From positions 1-42,957 of IMG/VR virus record IMGVR_UViG_3300032205_000007: a stretch of DNA of 42,957 nucleotides; one strand, written 5' to 3'. Below, in pieces: positions 15,733-24,767 of the stretch. A model generated the notes under the pieces. That model searched no databases and had not been told where the DNA came from. It was given only the letters and a program-made list of their open reading frames with translations. Position 1 is the stretch's first letter; every line of letters begins with the position of its first letter. This DNA is from a virus. Made by a program: the position numbers and the translations under genes.

Positions 15733-16490
15733 TGCCACAGGTGCCGCCGAAACAGGTTGTCGATGCCCTCGTCGCCCGTGGCGTGCCCCTGCACGTCGCG
15801 CAGGGCGTCGCCGCGAACTTCATGGACGAGAGCGGCCTCGACACCGGCATTCAGGAACTGCATCCCTATTCGGGTCGCGGCGGCTACGGCCTCGCGCAGT
15901 GGACAGGCCCTCGCCGCATCGCGCTCGAGGACTTCGCCAAGGCGCAGGGCAAGCCGATCAACGACCTCGATACCCAACTCGATTTCTTCATGAACGAGAA
16001 CCAGACCACCGAGGCTCCGGCGTGGCGTTCGGTGATGGCGACCACCAACCCGCAGGATGCAGCGACGGCCTTCGTCAACAAGTGGGAGCGTCCCGCCTCG
16101 AAATACGCCGCCGAGCGGTCGGCCCGCTACGGCGGTGCCGACGTTGCGGGCCTGACCAGTTCGGACCAGCTTCACGTAAGGCATCCACCGAACCCGCAGG
16201 CGGGCGCTGGAGGCTATTCCGCTCCGGGGGCTGATATGACGCCCGTGACCCCTGAAAACGCTCCAGCGGCCTCGCCTGAGGCGGAGAGCGGCGGTCTGGC
16301 GGACAATCTGGCGGCCTTGGCGGGTGTCGGAGGCGGAAGCAGCGCCGCAAGGATGGCTCCAAGGGTGCCGATGACGGCTCCGACGCCGATGCCTGCAACG
16401 CCGCTCGCCGTCGCCATGCAGTCGCAGGGCGGCCGTCAGGACCTCGCCACCGTCATGCAGCGCCTCAATTCGGGGAGATTGTGGGTATGA
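15726..16490 (+). CDS. Tail-associated lysozyme, 254 aa
   Basis: Residues 1-140 match the phage tail lysozyme domain: VAQGVAANFMDESGLDTG with Glu35 the likely catalytic acid, GGYGLAQWTGPRR, LDTQLDFFMNE and FVNKWERPA. Such virion enzymes open the cell wall during DNA entry. Residues 150-254 are a Pro/Ala/Met-rich, probably disordered tail. This is the second wall hydrolase of the genome; the soluble endolysin is encoded earlier. Its place among ejection proteins supports a particle-bound role. Confidence 0.85.
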   Translation: MVMPQVPPKQVVDALVARGVPLHVAQGVAANFMDESGLDTGIQELHPYSGRGGYGLAQWTGPRRIALEDFAKAQGKPINDLDTQLDFFMNENQTTEAPAWRSVMATTNPQDAATAFVNKWERPASKYAAERSARYGGADVAGLTSSDQLHVRHPPNPQAGAGGYSAPGADMTPVTPENAPAASPEAESGGLADNLAALAGVGGGSSAARMAPRVPMTAPTPMPATPLAVAMQSQGGRQDLATVMQRLNSGRLWV

Positions 16491-17812
16491 GCATCTTCCA
16501 GTCGACGACCACCGGATACCGCGATCCGCTCAAGGCGATGACGATCAAGGCCCTGCAGGACCGCCAGAAGGAGGCGGCGCTGGCCTCGGCCAAGGCTGCG
16601 GAGGTGCCGCAGATCGCGAGCCCTTGGCAGGGCCTCGCCCACCTCTCCGACATCGCGGCGACCGGCATGCAGGAGGGCCGCATCGCCAGCGCCGAAGCCG
16701 ACGCCCGTGGCCGTCTGGCCGAGATCATGCGCGGCGTCGGCCCCGAAGGTCCGACGCAACAGCAGCTTGCCGACATGAGCGCCTTGGACCCCGACCGCAG
16801 CAACAAGATGTACGACGACCTGCAGCGCATCAGGCAGGAGAACGCCAGCCGCGAGGACACGCAGGCAGAGGCGAGGGCTGCCGCCGCCACCGCTGCCGAC
16901 GTGGCTGCGGGGGTTGCCACCACCGCCAACGAACGTCAGGTCACCGAGAAGCAGCGCGAGGAGGGCGTCAGCGCAGGGGTCGCCACCACCCTCAACGAGC
17001 GTCAGGTGGCCGAGAAGAAGCGTGAGGAGGAAGCCGCCGCCGCCCAGAAGACGGTCGAGGACCAAGCCAAGATCGACGCCATCGGCAGGGAGACGGATGC
17101 CCGCAGGGCCGAGGCCGAGAAGCAGGGCCTCAAGCCGGGGACCCCGGAATACGACGCCTATGTCCTGCGTGGCGCTGCGCCGCCAATCGATCCGATGGGC
17201 GGCAGGCAGGCGATGAAGGATGTCAAGGACATGCAACTCGAGGCGAGCCACTACGACAGCACCCTCGACGCCCTCAACCTCGCCAAGGAACTGGCTCCCA
17301 ACGTCCCCACCGGCACCGGCAACTACGTGGCGATCACCACCGGCATGAAGGCCGGAGCCCTCGGCAGGCAGGCCCTGAAGGCGGCTGGCTACACCGACGC
17401 CCAGATCGACGCGACGATGCGCTTCGACCAGATCATGGGCGCAGAGGCTGTCCAGCGGATGAGCGCCACCCTGAAGGGTCAGACCTCCAACTACGAGATG
17501 GCGACCTTCACCCGCATCATGAACAACCCCGACAGCAGCCCGCAACAGCGGCTGGACGCCATCACGCAGATGGAGAACGCCGTCAAGAAGGACCGCAGCG
17601 TCATCAGCAACAGCCTGTTCCAGTATGGTTCCGACCCGCTGCCGGACTACGCCTACGACCGTGGCAGGGTGGTCGCAGGGCCAGCGCCAGCGCCATCGCA
17701 GAGCCCTGCGGCGGTTGCAGGGACCGGAGCCCCGGCCGCCCCCGACATACCGCAGGGAGAGACGCCGGAGCAGAAGGAAAAGCGCCTTCGCGAGAAATAC
17801 GGAAAGAGGTGA
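16487..17812 (+). CDS. Coiled-coil ejection/internal virion protein, 441 aa
   Basis: The ATG at 16487 overlaps the previous stop (ATGA); a GTG at 16481 is also in frame. The protein is Ala/Glu/Gln/Arg-rich and helical. Around residues 135-185 a 22-residue unit is duplicated (GVATTANERQVTEKQREE and GVATTLNERQVAEKKREE), clearly coiled coil. The second half has a more globular part (NVPTGTGNYVAITTGMKAG, AEAVQRMSATLKGQTSNYEM, NNPDSSPQQRLDAI) of a kind seen in phage DNA-transfer proteins. Role inferred from pattern and neighbours. Confidence 0.65.
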   Translation: MSIFQSTTTGYRDPLKAMTIKALQDRQKEAALASAKAAEVPQIASPWQGLAHLSDIAATGMQEGRIASAEADARGRLAEIMRGVGPEGPTQQQLADMSALDPDRSNKMYDDLQRIRQENASREDTQAEARAAAATAADVAAGVATTANERQVTEKQREEGVSAGVATTLNERQVAEKKREEEAAAAQKTVEDQAKIDAIGRETDARRAEAEKQGLKPGTPEYDAYVLRGAAPPIDPMGGRQAMKDVKDMQLEASHYDSTLDALNLAKELAPNVPTGTGNYVAITTGMKAGALGRQALKAAGYTDAQIDATMRFDQIMGAEAVQRMSATLKGQTSNYEMATFTRIMNNPDSSPQQRLDAITQMENAVKKDRSVISNSLFQYGSDPLPDYAYDRGRVVAGPAPAPSQSPAAVAGTGAPAAPDIPQGETPEQKEKRLREKYGKR

Positions 17813-17815
17813 ACC

Positions 17816-18628
17816 ATGCCTTTTACCCGACAGGAACTCCTCGACATAGCCGACAAGGCTGGCAAGGCAGGCAACGACGCCGATGCCGCCGACGCCATGA
17901 AGATGCTGGACGAACTCGACGCCAGCAACAAGCAGAAGAACCTCACCGCCTTCAAGAACGCCTCCGCGATGTCGAGGGTCGGGACGACGCTCGGCGACTT
18001 GTTGGGCACCGCCACCCACGGCATCAGCCTCGGCATGGACGACAGGGCGGCGGCCGGGCTGCACGCCATGTTCAGCGGGGATGTTGACTACGATCAGGCG
18101 CTGGCGGAGGAACAGGCCAACACGAAGGCCCGGAACGAACGCATGGAGTTCGTCAATCCGGGCTCGACGACGGCCATCGAGGCCCTCAGTTCCTTCGCGG
18201 CTCCGGGCGGTGTCCTCAAGGCCGGGGCGACGAAGGCGGTTCCATGGGCCGGGAGGGGCGGGCGCATCGTCGCCGACATGCTGGAGAACGCCGGGTACGG
18301 AGCGACATCGGCCTACGGCCATGGTCAGGATGTCGGCACAGGGGCGGCCGTAGGAGCCGCAGGCACCTTGGCGGCTCCGTTGCTGAGGTATGTCACGCCA
18401 GCCGCCGCGAAGTATGGGCTGGCTTCCGCTGCGGCGTCTGCCGGAGGCTCCGTGGGCGGCTTCCCCGGCGCATGGCTGGCGGGGGATGCCGGAAGGACGG
18501 TGGGTGGTGCTGTCGCCAAGGGTGCCGCGAACACGATGGACACCGCCCCCGGACGCGGCATTCTGGCCACCATCGCCAGAGCCCCCGGCAGGCTGTATGG
18601 TTGGGCAGCCGGTGGTGGCAGCCAGTAA
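17816..18628 (+). CDS. Ala/Gly-rich putative pore or ejection protein, 270 aa
   Basis: ATG three bases after the previous stop, with AAAGAGGTGAACC upstream. Residues 1-110 are charged and helical; from about 120 on there are repeated Gly/Ala-rich hydrophobic segments (AIEALSSFAAPGGVLKAG, GAAVGAAGTLAAPLL, GLASAAASAGGSVGGFPG). Such amphiphilic Gly/Ala runs are typical of internal virion proteins thought to line the DNA conduit across the envelope. No sequence family is certain. Confidence 0.6.
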   Translation: MPFTRQELLDIADKAGKAGNDADAADAMKMLDELDASNKQKNLTAFKNASAMSRVGTTLGDLLGTATHGISLGMDDRAAAGLHAMFSGDVDYDQALAEEQANTKARNERMEFVNPGSTTAIEALSSFAAPGGVLKAGATKAVPWAGRGGRIVADMLENAGYGATSAYGHGQDVGTGAAVGAAGTLAAPLLRYVTPAAAKYGLASAAASAGGSVGGFPGAWLAGDAGRTVGGAVAKGAANTMDTAPGRGILATIARAPGRLYGWAAGGGSQ

Positions 18629-18643
18629 GGACAGGAGGCTCCC

Positions 18644-20191
18644 ATGCCCTTTGACAGCAACGGCACGTTCAACCGGGTCAGGAACTGGGTCAGCGACGCA
18701 GCCGCCGGGATCAAGATCAAGTCGGACCTCCACGACAGCGAGGACAACGGCTTCGCGGCGGGGCTCTCGACCTGCATCACCAAGGACGGCCGCACCCAGC
18801 CGACGGCCGACCTGCCATTCAACGCGAAGCGGCTCATCAACGTCGGCGAGCCGACCGATCCCCACGATGCAGCGACCAAGAACTACGTCGACAACTTCAA
18901 GACCTTCACCACAGGGGCGGTGATCAGCGGCGCTGGCAACCCCAACGGCCTGCTCTCCTTCACCTCGATGACCGGCAGCAACGGCCTGTCGTGGACGGGG
19001 GCCGACTTCGCATGGATCGCCAAACTCGCGGAGGCGAGCAAGTGGCGCAACCGCCTCGTGCTGAACGACAAGGCGGACGGCACAGGGGTGGATGCTTTCA
19101 CGATTGATGAAGGCGGCTACGTCAACTCGGTGTCGGGCCAGTTCGCCAACAACCTCTCCTACGACGGCTCCAAGTGGCGTACCGACAAGGCGGGCACCGG
19201 CACCCTGATGACGCTCGCCGCCGGAGCCCTGACGCTGCAGTCGAACGACACCGCCACCCTCGTCGACAATCAGGAAGGCATCCTGACGCCCTTCCTTGTC
19301 GTCAACCAGACTGCGATGACCTTCGACAGCAACAGCAGCGCCTCGCTCCTCCTCGACAAGAAGGCGTCGGCCCAGACCAGCAACATCGTAGGCCGCATGG
19401 GCACCTCGCTGCGCTGGAACATGGAGCTTGGCGATGCCCTCGCCGAAAGCGCCACCCGCACCGGCTCGCGCTTCGTGCTGACCGCCTACGACAACAACGG
19501 CGCGAACGCCCAGACGGCGGTGGTGATCACGCGCGACAACACGCTGGCGCAGTTCACCGCCCCGCTCTCCAGCGCCGGGGGCGCGTTCTTCTCGACCACC
19601 GCCACCGTCATCCTCGCGGCGACCGGCGCTGGCCAGCTATATCTGCGGCCCAACGGCGTCGGCAGCGGCAGCGGGCAGGCTTTCATCCAGACCGATGGCT
19701 CCTTCCACCTCAACGGCAGTTTCAACATCGACCCGCACACCACCTTCGGCTCCTTCCTCGGCATGGGCCAGCGCGGCAAGAACACCGCTCTGGGGGCCTA
19801 TTCGGCGAACTGGCACAACTGGCTCTACAGCGCGGGGCTCCTCTACGCCTGCGTCGACGGCACCAACATCGGAGCGGTCTCGATAACCTGCGACTATCGC
19901 ACCAAGCGCAACGTCACGCCGCTGCCGTCGATGTGGGCGAAGGTCAAGGCGCTGTCGCCGATCTCGTACAACCTCAAGAAATACGGGAACCTGTTCGAGG
20001 ATGACGACAAGGAGCGTTGGGGCTTCATCGCCCACGAACTGCAGGGCACCCTGACGCCGACGGCGGCCACCGGCAGCAAGGACGAGAAGGACATGCTGCA
20101 GAGCCCCAATTTGATGGCCGTCGTGGCGGCGCTGGCCAAGGCCCTGCAGGAGGCTATGGCGAGGATCGAGACTCTGGAGGCGCGGTTGTGA
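18644..20191 (+). CDS. Tail fibre/spike with S74-type C-terminal chaperone, 515 aa
   Basis: ATG follows ACAGGAGGCTCCC. The first 90 residues are a classic particle-attachment region: NWVSDAAAGIKIKSDLHDSEDNGFAAGLS, then LINVGEPTDPHDAATKNYVD. The middle is a long beta-structured shaft. The last about 95 residues match the intramolecular chaperone of S74 peptidases (CDYRTKRNVTPL, then VKALSPISYNL, WGFIAHEL), ending in a coiled coil that drives trimerisation. In the S74 motif the catalytic Ser normally stands before the Asp; here that residue is Cys416, with Lys421 kept. This is probably the main receptor-binding fibre. Confidence 0.85.
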   Translation: MPFDSNGTFNRVRNWVSDAAAGIKIKSDLHDSEDNGFAAGLSTCITKDGRTQPTADLPFNAKRLINVGEPTDPHDAATKNYVDNFKTFTTGAVISGAGNPNGLLSFTSMTGSNGLSWTGADFAWIAKLAEASKWRNRLVLNDKADGTGVDAFTIDEGGYVNSVSGQFANNLSYDGSKWRTDKAGTGTLMTLAAGALTLQSNDTATLVDNQEGILTPFLVVNQTAMTFDSNSSASLLLDKKASAQTSNIVGRMGTSLRWNMELGDALAESATRTGSRFVLTAYDNNGANAQTAVVITRDNTLAQFTAPLSSAGGAFFSTTATVILAATGAGQLYLRPNGVGSGSGQAFIQTDGSFHLNGSFNIDPHTTFGSFLGMGQRGKNTALGAYSANWHNWLYSAGLLYACVDGTNIGAVSITCDYRTKRNVTPLPSMWAKVKALSPISYNLKKYGNLFEDDDKERWGFIAHELQGTLTPTAATGSKDEKDMLQSPNLMAVVAALAKALQEAMARIETLEARL

Positions 20192-21204
20192 CGACGATAG
20201 CTCGAACGATCTACCTCGATCCGGCGCAGGCCGCCCTGCTGTCGATGAAGTTGACCAGCGGCATCGACAACCGCGTGAATTTTACTTTCCTGCGGCAGGG
20301 CGGAGCCCCGTACAACACCGACCCTGCGGCGCAGCTTTACCTGCAGGAGAGGTCGACCGGGCGCAATTTGATGTACTTCGCTCCGACCACCGACATCGCC
20401 AACGGCAAGGCGCAGGCGTTCATCCCGGCGGCCGACATCGCCGACCCGAACGGCTACAATCTGCAGGTCCTCGGCACCATTGACGGCGAGCCGACCGTGA
20501 TCGCCAAGGGCTCCGCATCGACGCTGATGTCGGAGGCGATGAGCATGGTGCCCGCAGACTTCATCGACCAGATCGACCTCACCCTCGAGCGCGGCGACCC
20601 CGCCGACCTGATCGTGAACCTGTGGACCGACACGATGAAGGGCCAGCCCTACGACCTGACCGACACCGGCACCTCGGTCAGTGCTGCGATCTACGACCAG
20701 CGCGGGGGCTCCATGATCCAGCCGTTCTCCGTCACCGTCATCGGCGAGAACGAACTCCGCATGTCGCTGACCGAGGCGCAGGTCGACGCCCTGCCCGACG
20801 GATGCTGGTGGAGCCTCATCGCCGCAAAGGGCGGGAGCCTTACGACGCTGGCCGAAGGTAACGTCACCGTGATCGACCCGACATCGGCACCGCTGCCGGA
20901 CACCGACATCGCCATGAGCTACCTCAAGCAGGACAGCCTTGTCGCTCCTGCGACCGGACAGATCGTCCATGCCAACTACGCGCTCGACATACTGAGGGTC
21001 TCGGCATACTCGACCGGCACCACCCCCGTCGACTACACCTCGGTCTGGAGCCTCGTCCGGCCCGCTGACCAGATCACCGTCGGGGCGACGACGTGGGCCG
21101 TCGTCGGCATCACCAACACCGGCTCCTACTACGATGTCACCGTGACCCCGGCGACGCAGTCGGCATCGAGCGGAGCCGTGACGCTGCACCTGCACAGGCC
21201 ATGA
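20188..21204 (+). CDS. Tail fibre-associated protein, 338 aa
   Basis: The GTG at 20188 overlaps the fibre stop (GTGA); the longer frame from 20017 lies in the fibre gene and is rejected. The protein is beta-rich with no catalytic motif I recognise ([31 protein letters not shown]-like strands, [16 protein letters not shown]). It resembles baseplate/fibre partner proteins in layout: repeated strands, Asp/Thr-rich, few Cys. Flanked on both sides by fibre genes with coupled starts, so it is very likely a component of the fibre complex. Confidence 0.6.
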   Translation: MTTIARTIYLDPAQAALLSMKLTSGIDNRVNFTFLRQGGAPYNTDPAAQLYLQERSTGRNLMYFAPTTDIANGKAQAFIPAADIADPNGYNLQVLGTIDGEPTVIAKGSASTLMSEAMSMVPADFIDQIDLTLERGDPADLIVNLWTDTMKGQPYDLTDTGTSVSAAIYDQRGGSMIQPFSVTVIGENELRMSLTEAQVDALPDGCWWSLIAAKGGSLTTLAEGNVTVIDPTSAPLPDTDIAMSYLKQDSLVAPATGQIVHANYALDILRVSAYSTGTTPVDYTSVWSLVRPADQITVGATTWAVVGITNTGSYYDVTVTPATQSASSGAVTLHLHRP

Positions 21205-22739
21205 CCAAGGTAACCATATCGCGCCCCGGAGGCTCCAAGGATGTCGTCGTCCAGACGGCGAGGACGACCGCGCCCGCCGGGGCTCCGCCAGTGCCCATCG
21301 GACTCGTCGAGGTCACCGAGGTGCGGCCGGTCGAGAACATCCCCGGACCTCCCGGCCCGCAGGGGCCGCCGGGTGCGAACGGCGAGAACGGTGCCGACAG
21401 CACGGTGCCGGGGCCTCAGGGTCCGCAAGGGGTGCCGGGAACCCCCGGAGCCACAGGGCCTCAGGGAGCGACCGGGGCGACCGGGGCACAGGGTCCCAAG
21501 GGCGACACCGGGGCAACCGGCAACACCGGGGCGCAAGGCCCTCAGGGAGCGACCGGCGCGCAGGGTCCGACCGGCAACACCGGGGCGCAAGGCCCTCCGG
21601 GAACGACCGGCGCACAGGGTCCCAAGGGTGACACCGGGGCGACCGGGGCTCCCGGCACCACCGACTGGAACGCGCTGACCAACAAGCCAGCGACCTTCCC
21701 GCCGACATTGCCGATCCCCGAGAGCGGCGTCACCAACCTCGTCACTGACCTCGCCGCGAGGGTGATGGATACCGGCGACACCATGACCGGCGACCTGACC
21801 ATCTCGAAGGCGACGCCGGGCCTGATACTGGACAAGGCCGCCGCAGGGCAGGCCAACGTCATCGCCGGGCGCAAGGGTGGCGTCGCCCGATGGGACATGC
21901 AGTTCGGCAATACTTCCGCAGAAAGCGGCAGCAACGCCGGTTCCGATTTCGCCCTCAATGCCTACAGCGATGCCGGTGCCTACATCTTCAGCCCGCTCAT
22001 CGGCGAGCGGAAGACCGGCCTGATGACGGTTGCCGGAGACCCGACGGTGGCGCTCGGCATCGTCACCAAGCAGTATGCCGACAGCAAGATTTCCAGCATC
22101 GTCCAGACGCTCGCCACCTCGTCCGGCAGCTACTCCAAGCGTGCCGGGCTGAAGTACCTCTCGGTCGAGGGCGTCGGGCCGGGAGGCGGCGGTGCGCAGG
22201 CGGTCACGCCAGCGGCAAACCAGTTTGCGGTGGCGTCCGGGGCCGGGGCAGGAGCTTATGGCTTCAGGCTGTTTACAGCGGCGGAACTGGCAGCATCCAC
22301 GCCATACACCATCGGCGCGGCCGGGACAGGCGGCGTCGTGGCGACAGGCGGCACGGGCGGCACGTCCGAGTTCGGCAGCGGCATCAACTGCACATTGGGT
22401 GGCGGTGTTGGCGCAACGCGGTCGGCCAGCACCGCCACAGTGTTGAGCGTGTCCGGTGGCGTTGGCGGCACTGCCGGAACCGGCTGGACAATCGGTGTCA
22501 ACGGGGAAAACGGTCACGTTTCTGTTGCTGGTATTTCGTCACCGATCAATCTGCGCGGTTGTGGAGGTGCCACCCGTTTCGGATGGGTAGTTGGAGACAG
22601 CTACTTCGGCAATGCGGGCGGTACCGGACCGGGCGGATATGGCTGCGGCGCGGGCGGGCAAGTCACCTACAACAGCACCGCCGGGTCTTCTGCTCCTGCT
22701 GGCGGACCGGCCATGTTCCTGTTCACGGAGTTCTTCTGA
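21201..22739 (+). CDS. Collagen-repeat tail fibre, 512 aa
   Basis: ATGA overlap with the preceding gene. Residues about 48-152 are uninterrupted Gly-X-Y triplets ([26 protein letters not shown]), expected to form a collagen-like triple helix. Next come fibre segments ([23 protein letters not shown]) and a shaft. The C-terminus from about residue 330 is Gly-rich ([24 protein letters not shown]), like Gly-rich adhesin tips. It is the second fibre of the cluster and may carry a separate receptor specificity. Repetitive codons make this gene prone to length change. Confidence 0.8.
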   Translation: MTKVTISRPGGSKDVVVQTARTTAPAGAPPVPIGLVEVTEVRPVENIPGPPGPQGPPGANGENGADSTVPGPQGPQGVPGTPGATGPQGATGATGAQGPKGDTGATGNTGAQGPQGATGAQGPTGNTGAQGPPGTTGAQGPKGDTGATGAPGTTDWNALTNKPATFPPTLPIPESGVTNLVTDLAARVMDTGDTMTGDLTISKATPGLILDKAAAGQANVIAGRKGGVARWDMQFGNTSAESGSNAGSDFALNAYSDAGAYIFSPLIGERKTGLMTVAGDPTVALGIVTKQYADSKISSIVQTLATSSGSYSKRAGLKYLSVEGVGPGGGGAQAVTPAANQFAVASGAGAGAYGFRLFTAAELAASTPYTIGAAGTGGVVATGGTGGTSEFGSGINCTLGGGVGATRSASTATVLSVSGGVGGTAGTGWTIGVNGENGHVSVAGISSPINLRGCGGATRFGWVVGDSYFGNAGGTGPGGYGCGAGGQVTYNSTAGSSAPAGGPAMFLFTEFF

Positions 22740-22939
22740 TGGCGCGCTATGCAATGATCGACAACGCATCCGGCATCGTCGTCAACGTCATCGAGTGGGA
22801 CGGCAACGAGGCGACATGGAGAGCCCCGAGCGGCTACACGATGGTCGAGGATGTCAACGGCGAGGCCGGTCCCGGCTTCAGTTATGACGGCTCGACCTTC
22901 ACGCCGCCACCCGGCGGCGAGGCGGGGGAGCCTGCATGA
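22739..22939 (+). CDS. Small fibre-region protein, 66 aa
   Basis: The ATG overlaps the last base of the fibre gene stop. [23 protein letters not shown] followed by WRAPSGYTMVEDVNG is a common pattern for roughly 70-residue proteins located next to tail fibres. It is likely a fibre accessory or assembly factor; a direct role has not been shown. Confidence 0.6.
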   Translation: MARYAMIDNASGIVVNVIEWDGNEATWRAPSGYTMVEDVNGEAGPGFSYDGSTFTPPPGGEAGEPA

Positions 22940-23166
22940 CCGTCCTCGCCGCCATCGACCTGCTGACCCTGCACATGGTCGACGGCCGCGTGGTGCAGGC
23001 CAACCCTGCGCAGATCACGCAACTGATCCACCCGAGAGCCCCCGGCAAGCCGAACAAGCAGTTGCCGGACAAGGTCCAGTGCCTCGTCCGCTTCGCCGAC
23101 GGCACCTACCTGTCGGTGGTCGAGGACTGCGAGGCGGTGCGCGACGCGATGAAGAAGGCTCCATGA
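22936..23166 (+). CDS. Hypothetical protein, 76 aa
   Basis: ATGA overlap with the previous gene. It contains a beta-type segment (LHMVDGRVVQANPAQITQLI), a basic linker, then VQCLVRFADGTYLSVVEDCEAV. No family is recognised. It is coupled to fibre genes upstream and to the putative holin downstream. Confidence 0.55.
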   Translation: MTVLAAIDLLTLHMVDGRVVQANPAQITQLIHPRAPGKPNKQLPDKVQCLVRFADGTYLSVVEDCEAVRDAMKKAP

Positions 23167-23378
23167 ACGAGAACCTGACCCGGTCGCTGATCGCGGTGCT
23201 GGTCATCGCAGGGTTCTTCGGACTGGTCGCCGTCGTGCTTCTGGGGTTCGTCGACATCCAGAGCCCCGAGATCGCCAAGCTGGTCGGGCTCTTGGTCGGT
23301 TATGTCGTGGCGATGATGAACCCGATCATCATGAGGTACTTCAGGGAGCCTTCACAGAAAGCCGAAAACGAGGAGTAG
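23163..23378 (+). CDS. Two-helix membrane protein, holin candidate, 71 aa
   Basis: ATGA overlap. Two hydrophobic segments (LIAVLVIAGFFGLVAVVLLGF and IAKLVGLLVGYVVAMM) are separated by a short polar turn (VDIQSPE); the C-terminus is charged (YFREPSQKAENEE). Size, two membrane helices and a polar tail fit a class II holin, which would release the endolysin encoded at 6574. No sequence family is certain and the endolysin is not adjacent. Confidence 0.55.
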   Translation: MNENLTRSLIAVLVIAGFFGLVAVVLLGFVDIQSPEIAKLVGLLVGYVVAMMNPIIMRYFREPSQKAENEE

Positions 23379-23382
23379 GACA

Positions 23383-23607
23383 ATGATCGCCGCAATCGTC
23401 AGCCTGATCGTATGGATATTGGTCATCGGCGTCCTCCTGTGGCTGGTCCGCTGGGTGATGACGCAGGTTCCCCTGCCTGACCCGATAGGCCGCATCGTCA
23501 ACGTCGTGGCGACGGTTCTGGCGGTGGTCGTCATCATCCTTGTGCTGCTGAACCTGTTCGGCGTGGTGGTCGGGGGGTTGAACGTCCCGAAAATACCCCT
23601 CCAATGA
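23383..23607 (+). CDS. Two-helix membrane protein, 74 aa
   Basis: ATG follows the previous stop by 4 bases, with GAGGAGTAGGACA upstream. Two hydrophobic helices: IVSLIVWILVIGVLLWLVRWV and IVNVVATVLAVVVIILVLLNLFGVVV, linked by QVPLPDPIGR. This is a frequent small phage and bacterial membrane protein of unknown function. It may work with the preceding protein in lysis. It is the last gene of the late block. Confidence 0.55.
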   Translation: MIAAIVSLIVWILVIGVLLWLVRWVMTQVPLPDPIGRIVNVVATVLAVVVIILVLLNLFGVVVGGLNVPKIPLQ

Positions 23608-23631
23608 GGCAGGCAGGCCCGCCAGACGCGA

Positions 23632-23662
23632 TTTGGGCCTCGGAGGGTATCCGAGGCCCAAA
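23632..23662. terminator. Strong hairpin between convergent gene blocks
   Basis: A 13-bp perfect stem (TTTGGGCCTCGGA, loop GGGTA, complement) lies 24 bases after the last late gene and before the convergent minus-strand genes. It is flanked by short A and T runs but lacks a real U-tract on either strand, so bidirectional termination is likely from position rather than proved by form. Confidence 0.6.
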
Positions 23663-23689
23663 AACTCACAAAACGCTTGTACGGCCCTC

Positions 23690-23848
23690 CTAGGCCGCCT
23701 GCCGCTCCACGGCCCGCTTTTCGGCTACGGAACGGAAGTGGCTGATCCAGATCGTCAGCCTGTCATAGGCGTCGACGGCCTGAGGGTCGTCATGGTACTT
23801 CAGCAGTGCCTTGCGGACGACCTCATGGACTTTCTCGATGCTTTCCAA
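23690..23848 (-). CDS. Small helical protein, 52 aa
   Basis: The TTG start at 23848 has GGAG 8 bases upstream; TAG at 23690. The product (LESIEKVHEVVRKALLKYHD, then DPQAVDAYDRLTIWISHF, then a basic end RAVERQAA) is helical and looks coded. No family is recognised. It is the last gene of the minus-strand unit, 12 bases after the upstream stop. Confidence 0.5.
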   Translation of the reverse strand: MESIEKVHEVVRKALLKYHDDPQAVDAYDRLTIWISHFRSVAEKRAVERQAA

Positions 23849-23860
23849 TGTCTTTTCTCC

Positions 23861-24358
23861 TTAGCGCTTCTTGGTGCCGCCGAGGCCACCCTGACGGATG
23901 GTCGCCTTGATCAGCGGGTGGTTGTACCAGAGGACCTCGATGGCCTGCTTCTTCATGCCGTAGCGGTAAAGCTGCTCCGCCAGCGCGCGGCTCTCGCACG
24001 CCTTTTCGAGGTAGGTGGTGCCGAGCCCGACGCCGCCGCCGTAGAACGACACGCCGCCGGAGATCGAGCCGAGGCAGGTGATCGCGCCTGCAGCGAGGCC
24101 GGGAGCGCCGATGGCTCCGGGAACGCGGTTCCTGTAGCTGTTCGAGACGCTGTTGCCGGTGGCCTGTCCACCCTGACCGCCCGTGCCGCCGCCACCCCCG
24201 ACGCCCCCGGTGCCGCCTTGGCCGCCGTTGCCGTTGGAGTTGAAGTTGCCGTTCATGAAGCCGACATTGCCGTTGCCGACGTTGTCGTTCTGGGCGAGGG
24301 CAGGTATCGTCGTGGATGCGGCGAGGCAAAGCGTCGCCAAGATCAATTTCAGTTTCAT
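23861..24358 (-). CDS. Secreted Asn/Gly-repeat protein with C-terminal domain, 165 aa
   Basis: ATG at 24358 with GGAGATAACCC upstream. Signal peptide MKLKLILATLCLAASTTIPALA ends at an AxA site, so export by Sec is expected. Residues 23-70 are Asn/Gly-rich (NVGNGNVGFMNGNFNSNGN, then Gly-rich). Residues 80-165 are a distinct domain with two Cys (ITCLGSISGGVSFYGGGVGLG, then KACESRALAEQLYRYGMKKQAIEVLWYNHPL). It is the only one of the four Asn/Gly genes here with such a domain. No function is known to me. Fourth and last gene of the cluster in transcription order. Confidence 0.75.
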   Translation of the reverse strand: MKLKLILATLCLAASTTIPALAQNDNVGNGNVGFMNGNFNSNGNGGQGGTGGVGGGGGTGGQGGQATGNSVSNSYRNRVPGAIGAPGLAAGAITCLGSISGGVSFYGGGVGLGTTYLEKACESRALAEQLYRYGMKKQAIEVLWYNHPLIKATIRQGGLGGTKKR

Positions 24359-24431
24359 GGGTTATCTCCATAGATTGGGTTGGTCGTTGCTCTCCGGGGC
24401 TCCCCTTCGCACAGGGAGCCCCGGTCTGATT

Positions 24432-24767
24432 TCAGAGCCACTTCAGCCACGAAGGCGCATGGTACGCGGGACCGTTTCCCGAGCCGTTGCCGTGGTGTCC
24501 GTTGCCCTGTCCGTTGCCGGTGTTGGCGTTGCCGTTGCCGTCGCCGACATTGTTGTTGCCGTTGTCGTTGCCGGTGTTCCCGTTTCCGTTCCCATCGCCA
24601 ACGTTGTTATTGCCGTTGCCGTTTCCGAGGCCGGAGCCGACACCATTTCCGTTGTTGTTCCCGTTCCCGTTTCCTGAGTTCCCGTTTCCGTTGCCGTTGC
24701 CAGCGCCAGTCGCGCCAAGGGCGGCGGTGGAGAGGCACAGGACCGCGAGCAGGAGCGGCATCCTCAT
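24432..24767 (-). CDS. Secreted Asn/Gly-repeat protein, 111 aa
   Basis: ATGA overlap with the upstream cluster gene, so coupled. The N-terminus MRMPLLLAVLCLSTAALGATG is a short signal peptide. The rest is almost wholly Gly and Asn with scattered Val, Asp, Ser and Thr (VGSGLGNGNGNNNVGDGNGN), ending YHAPSWLKWL. The short aromatic C-terminus could be an anchoring or assembly motif; this is an inference. Confidence 0.7.
   Translation of the reverse strand: MRMPLLLAVLCLSTAALGATGAGNGNGNGNSGNGNGNNNGNGVGSGLGNGNGNNNVGDGNGNGNTGNDNGNNNVGDGNGNANTGNGQGNGHHGNGSGNGPAYHAPSWLKWL

Noticed and set aside
16436-18865. 809-residue open frame on the minus strand opposite the ejection genes
   Set aside because: It covers three plus-strand genes with good ribosome sites and recognisable products. 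GC-rich coding DNA often leaves the opposite frame open.
21129-22517. 462-residue minus-strand frame opposite the collagen fibre
   Set aside because: Its Arg/Gly-rich pattern is the antisense reading of Gly-X-Y codons.
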